Shown one piece after another: positions 1 to 5,579 of a DNA stretch of 5,579 nucleotides. The position numbers were made by a program, and so were the translations under genes. The notes under the pieces are model-generated. The model ran no database searches. It saw nothing but the letters and a program-made list of their open reading frames with translations, and was not told the DNA's origin. Position 1 is the stretch's first letter; each line of letters begins with the position of its first letter. Origin of the DNA: Rikenellaceae bacterium (GTDB lineage Bacteria > Bacteroidota > Bacteroidia > Bacteroidales > UBA932); NCBI GenBank assembly GCA_900769735.1, contig CAAGHY010000016.1:1-5579 (forward strand), given 5' to 3'.

Positions 1-330
1 AGCAACACTACTGACGGTGTTAAGTTTACATTGAGCAATGGTCAGTCTTATACTGTTAATCACGGTACTGCTGGTGCTAATGGTGCTGCCGGTAAAGATG
101 GTTCAGTTGTAACCATTGGCGAAAACGGTAACTGGTTCATTGACGGTGTTGATACTGGCAAGACTGCCAAAGGTCAGGGTGAGCCTGGTAAATCTCCAAG
201 AATCAACGAGGCTGGTAACTGGGAGGTATGGAACCCAGAGACTGAGGCATGGGATGATACTAACGTTTCAGCAGCAGGTGCTCAGACATACGTTGTTGAC
301 TGTGGCTCATACTATGAGTTGAACGTAATG
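1..330 (+). repeat. Outer inverted-repeat arm, left copy
   Basis: This stretch aligns in opposite orientation with 4972-5307. The first 26 bases are identical to the reverse complement of 5282-5307, the first 66 bases differ at only about five positions, and 199-225 matches the reverse complement of 5077-5103 over 27 bases. By eye the arm is roughly 80 percent identical, with two codons of net length difference in the Gly-X-Y tract. Because the match starts at base 1, it probably continues beyond the window. The remainder of the two genes is collinear but clearly more diverged. Confidence 0.85.
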
Positions 331-2607
331 GAGCAGGTTGATGGCCAGAATGCTGGTTTTACAGCTATTAAATTGCCTAAAACTTCTCCTATCACTTCAA
401 TTGAGGTAGTTGATCCAGTTGGTGAGGATATCGTATTGCATTTTGGAAAACCTCTTGCAGATGATATTAAATTTAACGGTGTAACTTATGATGCGGGTAC
501 TAATTTGATTCCTGCCGGTTCATATTTGACAGCTCTAGTAAACCCTGTTGATTCTGATGCTAGCGTATACAGCTTTTCATTGATGGATTCACATGGCAAT
601 AAACCATATGTTATTACCGGTGTGTCTAAGAATACTTCTACATATCCTATGACTAAAGCTGCTAATATCGGTTATTGGGATATGTCAGTTGCTTTGGCAG
701 ATGGTCTAACTTATCAGGACTATGCTACTGATTCTTATTCAAATACTAGATCCAATAGAGTTTATGCTTTGACAACAAACACTTCTAATGGTCTTGTCGC
801 TTCAAAATATAGCGTTACAGTCAAGGAGAAGAAAGTTACTAAAATTGAGGATATAACTTTGAATAACTTGAAGAAATCAGTTACCAGCTCAATTGATCTT
901 ACTTATGCTTTCAATTCTTGGAATAACTCATCAAACGCTTCAGGAGTTGTAAATAAAGGTGCAGTCGTTGCTGTAGTTGATGGTGAGGATGTAACAGATT
1001 TGGATAGCTATATCATTGATTGTTACTTCAAAATAGCAGATGCCACTGTAGCTGAGACATACGGCCTTAAACTTAATGGTAATGTTCTTACAGCTGAGAA
1101 ACCAACCCCTGCATTAGACAACAATCCTGTTGAGATTAGAGCATTCTACCTATTGGCAAATGGCGATGAGGTTGATGCTGCAGCTCCACAGTATCATTCG
1201 GGTACTCCTTTCTATGTAGAGTTTACTCATTCAACTCCAGGCGCTGACGCTCTAGCTGTTGAGTGGACTGTAACTAATGAAACAACTAGCAGATCTGTTG
1301 AGCAGGGCGTTAAGACCGGATACCAGTATGTATTCCTACCATTGTCTTCTATCCAGAACGCTTTGAAAGGTGCTGCTGATACAGACCTTCCTACATTTAC
1401 AGTTGGTAGCTGGACTCCATACGGCAAATCATATCATATGGACAATTACACATACGTTGTAAATGATCAGGTTTATGGTTATGGCGCTGATAATAATCTT
1501 CCAACTGGTGGTGTCCTTGATGATTACATTTTTGCTGGAAATGAGGACTCTTGGATTGCTACTATAGATGAGAATAGCTTATACTATAAGAATTCAAGTG
1601 GATACTATGTGAAGACTACTTCTACAACTAAGATTCAGACTGCATTGTATGTTAAGTTTACATTTGACTTCGAAAATGCATTCCCTGGTGAGTATCAGAC
1701 AAAATTGACATTCAAGAAAGGTAATAACAACACTGATAATGCTGATCTTCAGGTTCCTGTAAAAGTAACTATCAAGTCTCCAGCTGAGAGTGATGTAAAT
1801 CCATTCCAGAGAAAAGATGCTTACTTCTCAGGTGATGATGCAGTAGCATACGGTACAGCTGATGGAAGTTATGCTTATTACAATATGTTTGATTTGTTCA
1901 AAGATATGGACGGCGAGGAGAGCAACGTATACTTCATTGATGAGGAGACAAATCATACTCACAGCGGTAGTTGCGGTACTTGGTTCGACTTTGCAACCAA
2001 CAATGGTGATATTAAGGTTAAAGCATACAACGAGGAGTACTCTGCTACTTCTTCAACTAACCGTGAGAGCGTTTACTCAACACGTGAGATTACTGCAATG
2101 TACAAAGTATATGGTAATACCCATATCCCTTACATCTTTGATACATTCAACTTGACAATCAAGTCTGAGATTGCTGAGGGTACTCTTGTAGCAACTTCTG
2201 CTGCAGCAGCTTCAGGTAACGGTGTTGATCCAATTATGGTAAGCTTGAAGAATATTACTGCAAAAGACGTTTATGGTAGAGCTTACAAACTAGCTGAGAC
2301 ATTCAAGTATTGTGATGAGCACAAAGCTTACGATATCTCTAATAACGATGGTAAGGATAGCAGAATTTCTGATGTATCTATCGTTCTAGTTGATGACAAT
2401 GCTAAAGATTACTTGAAAGTTTCTGACTTTAACGGTAAGATGTTCACCAACGCAAATGATGGTTACTCTGCATTCGGAGTTCAGAGAGACTTCAATAAGG
2501 GTCAGGCTGCTCTAACTAAAGATGTAGTTTGTACAATTGGTGTTCAGGTAACTGATAATTGGGGTAGAATTACTACTGCTGAGGTTAAAGTTACATTGAA
2601 GAAATAA
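1..2607 (+). CDS. Large modular surface protein with DUF4988-like N-terminus, 5'-truncated by window edge
   Basis: The frame is open from base 1 to a TAA at 2605-2607, giving 868 visible residues. The true start lies outside the window: the first visible residues (SNTTDGVKFT) align with residues 62-71 of the complete convergent paralogue, so about 61 codons (signal peptide, lipobox and coiled coil in the partner) are missing. The TTG at 31 is internal and is not a start. Domain order: end of the DUF4988-like block with Gly-X-Y triplets (residues 22-34), a conserved GEPGKSPRINEAGNWE segment (about 57-72), a beta-rich linker domain, then four diverged modules marked by SSIDL (from 886), FLPLSSIQNAL (about 1333), MFDLFKD (1885) and MVSLKNITAKDVYG (2236). 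It ends VKVTLKK, as does the partner. No catalytic motif is recognised. The likely role is a cell-surface structural or adhesive lipoprotein; the function is unknown. Existence of the gene is very sure, its role is inferred. Confidence 0.93.
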   Translation, partial: SNTTDGVKFTLSNGQSYTVNHGTAGANGAAGKDGSVVTIGENGNWFIDGVDTGKTAKGQGEPGKSPRINEAGNWEVWNPETEAWDDTNVSAAGAQTYVVDCGSYYELNVMEQVDGQNAGFTAIKLPKTSPITSIEVVDPVGEDIVLHFGKPLADDIKFNGVTYDAGTNLIPAGSYLTALVNPVDSDASVYSFSLMDSHGNKPYVITGVSKNTSTYPMTKAANIGYWDMSVALADGLTYQDYATDSYSNTRSNRVYALTTNTSNGLVASKYSVTVKEKKVTKIEDITLNNLKKSVTSSIDLTYAFNSWNNSSNASGVVNKGAVVAVVDGEDVTDLDSYIIDCYFKIADATVAETYGLKLNGNVLTAEKPTPALDNNPVEIRAFYLLANGDEVDAAAPQYHSGTPFYVEFTHSTPGADALAVEWTVTNETTSRSVEQGVKTGYQYVFLPLSSIQNALKGAADTDLPTFTVGSWTPYGKSYHMDNYTYVVNDQVYGYGADNNLPTGGVLDDYIFAGNEDSWIATIDENSLYYKNSSGYYVKTTSTTKIQTALYVKFTFDFENAFPGEYQTKLTFKKGNNNTDNADLQVPVKVTIKSPAESDVNPFQRKDAYFSGDDAVAYGTADGSYAYYNMFDLFKDMDGEESNVYFIDEETNHTHSGSCGTWFDFATNNGDIKVKAYNEEYSATSSTNRESVYSTREITAMYKVYGNTHIPYIFDTFNLTIKSEIAEGTLVATSAAAASGNGVDPIMVSLKNITAKDVYGRAYKLAETFKYCDEHKAYDISNNDGKDSRISDVSIVLVDDNAKDYLKVSDFNGKMFTNANDGYSAFGVQRDFNKGQAALTKDVVCTIGVQVTDNWGRITTAEVKVTLKK
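64..102 (+). repeat. Collagen-like Gly-X-Y triplets in left gene
   Basis: Five successive triplets start with glycine (GTA, GAN, GAA, GKD, GSV). The same place in the convergent paralogue has five regular triplets (GAN, GKD, GAN, GAD, GKD) followed by Ala in place of Gly. Anchoring on the shared GAN-GAx-GKD core shows that the partner has one extra triplet before the core, while this gene has one extra codon after it. Short tracts of this type are common in the N-terminal domain of Bacteroidales lipoproteins; they are too short for a stable collagen helix alone. Confidence 0.7.
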
Positions 2608-2629
2608 TCCCTGATTATTCAGAAGATTA

Positions 2630-2670
2630 AATAAAGAAAGAGGGTGACCAAACGGTCACCCTCAATTTTT
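2630..2670. terminator. Bidirectional intrinsic terminator between convergent genes
   Basis: A perfect 10-bp stem, GAGGGTGACC (2640-2649) with GGTCACCCTC (2654-2663), closes a 4-base AAAC loop. On the + strand it is followed by AA and five T (2666-2670). On the - strand the stem is followed by TTTCTTTATT (complement of 2630-2639). It lies 32 bp after the stop of the left gene and 22 bp after the stop of the right gene, as expected for a terminator serving both convergent transcripts. Confidence 0.9.
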
Positions 2671-2685
2671 ATAACTTATAAGAAA

Positions 2686-5490
2686 TTATTTCTTCAAAGT
2701 TACTTTAATGTTTGTCTTAGTAGTTCTACCCCACATATCTTTAACATTCATTACTACTGTACACTCAACATCACTTGTGATTGCAATACCAGATTTTCTC
2801 TTAACAGTGAATGCAGAGAATCCGTCATTTGCACACTGGTCAGCTGATGTAGATACCTCAATGAACTTGTCAAAGCCGTCACCTGGCTCAAATGTTACAG
2901 ACTGAAGTCTGCTGTCTTTAGTATCATTGTTAGGAAGGTCATAAACTTTATGGTCCTCACAGTATTTGTAAGTAGGAGCCAATTTGTAAGCTACACCATA
3001 AACGTCCTTAGCAACAACGTCTTTCAAGCTTACATTAACTGGAGTACCTACAGCAGAGTTAGGGATAACAGCATTAACGTTAGAACCGTCAAGTGTACCC
3101 TCAGCAATCTCAGATTTAACTGTTAGGTTAAACTCATCATATACGTAAGGGATATGAGGGTTGTTGAATGCTTTGTAAGTAACGTAAATAGCACGAGTTG
3201 TGTAAACATCACCCTTGTTATTTGAGCCATAATTATTGCCGTTCGCAGCTACTGAAATAGATCCATTTGAGCCTGACAACCATGATGTTAATGTATATCC
3301 ATTATCGTTCCAATAGTTATAGTTATCATCCCAGAAGCTTACATAAGCAGCCTCAGTTGTTGCGTTCTTAGTTGCAGGAAAATCTTTGTATAGATCAAAC
3401 AAATTAGCTACTACTTTCTCTCCATCTGCAACACCATAGATAACAGCATTGTCACCATCAAAGAACTCGTTTACTCTTGCAAGTGCATTTGTAGCAGGAG
3501 CCTTGATAACAACTTTTACAGGAACAGTTACAAGTGCATTGCCACTATTGCTGTTCAATCTGAACTCTAAGGTTGTCATATACTCACCTGGGAATGCGTT
3601 TGCAGGGTCGAATGTGAATCTAACAACCTGAGAACGTGCGTAGTTAGAAGCCTTATCTTTAGCATTGTTATTTCTTCTTACCAAACCTTCCTCAATAGTT
3701 GTAATCCAATTTGCCTCATGATCTTTAAATTTACATGCAGAATTAGTAGCAGCCGCGCCGTAGTATACTTCATTAACAACAACAGTCTTTTTATCAAGAG
3801 CTGTTTCACCATCCCAAGTCCAATCACTGCCAACTTTCACGTAAATCTTATCAGAATCACTTGTAGGGTTCAACAAAGACTTGATACTCTCAATGTTCAA
3901 GTAAGCAACATTTTTAGTATAAACATTATCACTATCAACAGTACCATTAATTGTCCACTCAACTGGAGCAAGAGTGGTTTCAGCAGCAACATGATTAACA
4001 TTTACTGTAAATGTTACAGATGAGTTATAGTAGTTACCATCTGCACAATAACCGTCAACCAATAGGAAATATGCTCTTACAATAAATGAACCTTGTTTAG
4101 TTGCTACAACTGATGTGCCATCAATACCAGTAACACCTAGCTGTGCAGCAGCGGTTTTATCATACAAAGCAAAGTAACAATCTTTAATGTATGGAGTTAG
4201 GTCTGTATACTCAGTAGGAGTAGCAACTGAACCATTTACAGTAACCTCAACCTCCTCTGCTGTTGAGTTTGTATAATTATATTTAGGTGTTCCATCATCA
4301 TTCAAGCCTTCTTGAGTTTTAAACATCCACTGTACTTTCTCAAAAGCCTCCATCAAGTCAATGCTCTCACCTGCTTTTCCATTAACTGTAGCAAGAACAA
4401 ATTTACCACCTTGTTTCTCATATGGCTGATTGAACTCAATCTTCTGCTCAGTAACAGCTACATCGTACGCAGTAGCAATAGTACCCTCCCAAGTCTCAGT
4501 TGTCAAAGCGTATGCTGCTTTAGATCTCTCTGCTGCATAGTTATCCAATTCATAGTTACCAGAGAAGTTCAAGTCTGCAGAAAGCTCAACAGGCATATTC
4601 CAAACACCAGTATTAGGGGTTTTTGCTTTTGTTGCCATAATAGGGCCGTTTGAAACATAAGGAGTAGCCGTGCCAATCACGTAAGGAGCATTACCTTTAG
4701 AGTCAACCAATTTGAAGTTAAACAAACCTGCATTTACACTAATTGGATTAACCATTGCCTTCAATGAAGATCCACCTGCTACAAGGTTTGTACCTGCGGC
4801 ATATGTATTGCCGTTAAATACTCGTTTATTGGCAAGTTTCTTACCATAATTAAGATATACGTGTGCACCGTCAACCATCTGATTATTCTCATTGATTGAA
4901 ACAGCTTTCATATCAGCAATTGCACCAGTCTTAGGAAGATTAACAACAGTATACTCATTAGTCTCTGCATCCATAACGTTCAACTGATAGTATGAACCCA
5001 TATCAACTACGTAAGTAGAAGCACCTGTAGCTGAAATCTGAGTGTCCTCCCATGCCTGAGTTTCTGCGTTATAGATCTCCCAGTTACCAGCCTCGTTGAT
5101 TCTAGGAGCTTTACCAGGCTCGCCCTCACCTTTAGCAGTCTTGCCAGTATCCTCTCCATTAATGAACCAGTTGCCGTTATCACCAATAGTTACAACAGCA
5201 TCTTTACCGTCAGCACCATTAGCACCATCTTTACCGTTGGCACCGTGGTTAACAACATAAGACTGACCATTGCTCAAAGTGAACTTAACACCGTCAGTAG
5301 TGTTGCTTACGCTAGTGATAACAGCGCCACCATCTACAGCTGCTTTCAAAGTTGAAACAGTTGCGTTCAACGCTGCCAATTCACTGTCAATTCTTGCGAT
5401 ATCCTCATCATATTTGTTACAAGCAACAAACATTACTGAAGATAGAGCAAATGCTACAAATAGCATTAGTCTAAAAGATTTTTTAATCAT
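2686..5490 (-). CDS. Large modular surface lipoprotein with DUF4988-like N-terminus (934 aa)
   Basis: The complete gene runs from ATG at 5488-5490 to TAA at 2686-2688. The start is supported by an immediate signal sequence: MIKKSFRLM, a hydrophobic stretch, then a lipobox-like FVA-Cys24. After Cys24 come NKYDED, then a heptad coiled coil (about 27-53), the DUF4988-like block with Gly-X-Y triplets (83-97) and a GEGEPGK...PRINEAGNWE segment (121-138). A beta-rich linker domain (about 200-350) leads to four diverged modules ending near residues 499, 664, 794 and 934. Each module has a hydrophobic segment early on (SIDLMEAF 376, LNIESIKSLL 531, NLFDLYKDF 696, VSLKDVVAKDVYG 820) and most end in a V-x-V-x-I/L-K-like strand. 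It is collinear with the convergent gene over its full length. Family knowledge points to an outer-membrane, probably surface-exposed lipoprotein. No lyase or other catalytic residues are recognised, so the PL29 label carried by the N-terminal family should not be read as activity. Function unknown. Confidence 0.96.
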   Translation of the reverse strand: MIKKSFRLMLFVAFALSSVMFVACNKYDEDIARIDSELAALNATVSTLKAAVDGGAVITSVSNTTDGVKFTLSNGQSYVVNHGANGKDGANGADGKDAVVTIGDNGNWFINGEDTGKTAKGEGEPGKAPRINEAGNWEIYNAETQAWEDTQISATGASTYVVDMGSYYQLNVMDAETNEYTVVNLPKTGAIADMKAVSINENNQMVDGAHVYLNYGKKLANKRVFNGNTYAAGTNLVAGGSSLKAMVNPISVNAGLFNFKLVDSKGNAPYVIGTATPYVSNGPIMATKAKTPNTGVWNMPVELSADLNFSGNYELDNYAAERSKAAYALTTETWEGTIATAYDVAVTEQKIEFNQPYEKQGGKFVLATVNGKAGESIDLMEAFEKVQWMFKTQEGLNDDGTPKYNYTNSTAEEVEVTVNGSVATPTEYTDLTPYIKDCYFALYDKTAAAQLGVTGIDGTSVVATKQGSFIVRAYFLLVDGYCADGNYYNSSVTFTVNVNHVAAETTLAPVEWTINGTVDSDNVYTKNVAYLNIESIKSLLNPTSDSDKIYVKVGSDWTWDGETALDKKTVVVNEVYYGAAATNSACKFKDHEANWITTIEEGLVRRNNNAKDKASNYARSQVVRFTFDPANAFPGEYMTTLEFRLNSNSGNALVTVPVKVVIKAPATNALARVNEFFDGDNAVIYGVADGEKVVANLFDLYKDFPATKNATTEAAYVSFWDDNYNYWNDNGYTLTSWLSGSNGSISVAANGNNYGSNNKGDVYTTRAIYVTYKAFNNPHIPYVYDEFNLTVKSEIAEGTLDGSNVNAVIPNSAVGTPVNVSLKDVVAKDVYGVAYKLAPTYKYCEDHKVYDLPNNDTKDSRLQSVTFEPGDGFDKFIEVSTSADQCANDGFSAFTVKRKSGIAITSDVECTVVMNVKDMWGRTTKTNIKVTLKK
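4972..5307 (-). repeat. Outer inverted-repeat arm, right copy
   Basis: This is the partner of the arm at 1-330, encoding residues 62-173 of the right gene. It contains exact matches of 26 bases (5282-5307) and 27 bases (5077-5103) to the left arm, plus shorter blocks such as ttgagcaatggtcagtctta. The arms lie about 4.6 kb apart in inverted orientation, with the shared terminator at the centre of symmetry. Confidence 0.85.
5200..5244 (-). repeat. Collagen-like Gly-X-Y triplets in right gene
   Basis: Residues 83-97 read GAN GKD GAN GAD GKD, five uninterrupted Gly-X-Y triplets. At DNA level they are built from near-repeats of ggt-gct-aat and ggt-aaa-gat. The tract has one triplet more than the left gene before the shared GAN core, which is compatible with gain or loss of whole triplets by slippage or unequal recombination. 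Confidence 0.75.
5332..5412 (-). other. Short N-terminal coiled coil (about four heptads)
   Basis: Residues 27-53 place hydrophobic residues at I31, I34, L38, L41, V45, L48 and V52, an unbroken 3-4 spacing, with charged and polar residues between (for example DEDIARIDSELAALNATV). This is a canonical a/d heptad pattern. It sits between the lipid anchor and the Gly-X-Y tract, so it could be a stalk or an oligomerisation element. The oligomeric state cannot be read directly; valine and isoleucine at core positions are compatible with a trimer. Confidence 0.75.
5401..5490 (-). other. Lipoprotein signal peptide, lipobox and acidic export-like signal
   Basis: Residues 1-30 show a basic n-region (Lys3, Lys4, Arg7), a hydrophobic core (LMLFVAFALSSVMFV) and Cys24 preceded by F-V-A. 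Phe at -3 is less usual than Leu, but Ala at -1 is typical. Positions after the cysteine read N-K-Y-D-E-D. Lysine followed by acidic residues near +2 to +5 resembles the lipoprotein export signal described for surface lipoproteins of Bacteroidota, which suggests transfer to the outer face of the outer membrane. The exact motif differs between genera, so surface location is likely but inferred. Confidence 0.82.
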
Positions 5491-5579
5491 AATGAATTGT
5501 TTTTAATTAAAATAAAGTGATTGTTTGTATTTAGTTAGTTATTTGTCTTCACCTTAATAAGTGTTGGCTACAATCCCTC
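5491..5579 (-). promoter_or_regulatory. AT-rich leader of the right lipoprotein gene
   Basis: The 89 bases before the ATG are noncoding as far as can be seen. Read on the - strand, the last 30 bases are almost entirely A and T (for example TTTTAATTAAAAACAATTC) with no Shine-Dalgarno sequence. This fits Bacteroidota, where A-rich leaders commonly replace that signal. No clear match to the Bacteroides -7 TAnnTTTG and -33 TTTG elements was found, so the promoter may be weakly conserved or may lie partly outside the window. Confidence 0.4.

Noticed and set aside
1862..2155. Open frame of 97 codons in another + frame inside the left gene
   Set aside because: It is a shadow frame of the conserved coding sequence with an unnatural composition. 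Similar short frames at 116-322 and 1227-1427 were dismissed for the same reason.
2644..2905. Two short + strand frames starting in or near the terminator (2644-2847 and 2708-2905)
   Set aside because: One begins inside the terminator hairpin and both run antisense through the conserved 3' end of the right gene.
3718..4023. Open frame of 101 codons on the + strand opposite the right gene
   Set aside because: It lies fully antisense to a clearly coding, paralogue-supported gene. Its translation shows no recognisable family and it lacks a start signal; the same applies to the 113-codon frame at 4312-4653 and to the 78-codon frame at 5270-5506.
4924..4938. LPKTG sequence (residues 185-189 of the right protein) resembling a sortase LPXTG signal
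   Set aside because: It lies internally, with no following hydrophobic segment or basic tail, in a lipoprotein of a Gram-negative type organism. The paralogue has LPKTS at the same place, so it is chance.
5479..5484. Run of six A (on the coding strand) in codons 3-4 as a phase-variable slippage tract
   Set aside because: Six bases is short for phase variation, and lysine runs are normal in lipoprotein n-regions.
5491..5579. Bacteroides-type promoter (-7 TAnnTTTG, -33 TTTG) before the right gene
   Set aside because: Only poor partial matches (such as TATTTTAA) occur and the spacing to a -33 element is not convincing, so no specific promoter is called.
1..5579. Assembly artefact creating a false inverted duplication
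   Set aside because: The two copies differ throughout with codon-respecting substitutions and indels, and they have a natural terminator between them, so they are genuine diverged paralogues.
1..5579. Polysaccharide lyase activity suggested by the 'PL29 lyase N-terminal domain' family label
   Set aside because: Only the N-terminal domain resembles that family. The body is made of beta-type modules with no catalytic motif I can recognise.

Overview
The window looks like Bacteroidota DNA, most likely from the order Bacteroidales. This rests on AT-rich coding sequence, an A-rich leader without a Shine-Dalgarno sequence, a lipoprotein signal followed by acidic residues, and an N-terminal domain of the kind seen in Bacteroidales surface lipoproteins (Pfam DUF4988, also labelled 'PL29 lyase N-terminal domain'). 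That family name is recalled, not searched. The genus cannot be fixed from this window.

Layout: two large paralogous genes converge on a shared terminator and fill almost the whole window. The left gene (1-2607, +) is cut at its 5' end by the window edge and lacks about 61 codons by comparison with its partner. The right gene (2686-5490, -) is complete and encodes a 934-residue lipoprotein. The 78-bp gap between the stop codons holds a perfect 10-bp hairpin with T-rich sequence on both sides, a likely bidirectional terminator. The last 89 bp (5491-5579) are the AT-rich leader of the right gene.

The two proteins are collinear from end to end: a conserved N-terminal block with short collagen-like Gly-X-Y triplets, a beta-rich linker domain, then four diverged modules of about 130-165 residues ending in a shared Val-Thr-Leu-Lys-Lys terminus. 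The complete protein also shows a lipoprotein signal and a perfect short heptad coiled coil. At DNA level the first ~330 bp of homology are much better conserved than the rest, so the locus is a large inverted repeat with nearly identical outer arms and a centre of symmetry at the terminator.

Interpretation (inference): these are paired, probably surface-exposed and possibly trimeric structural or adhesive lipoproteins. The geometry would let recombination between the outer arms swap the bodies of the two genes behind their promoters, a plausible route to antigenic variation. No enzymatic active site, recombinase, tRNA, CRISPR array or insertion sequence is visible.
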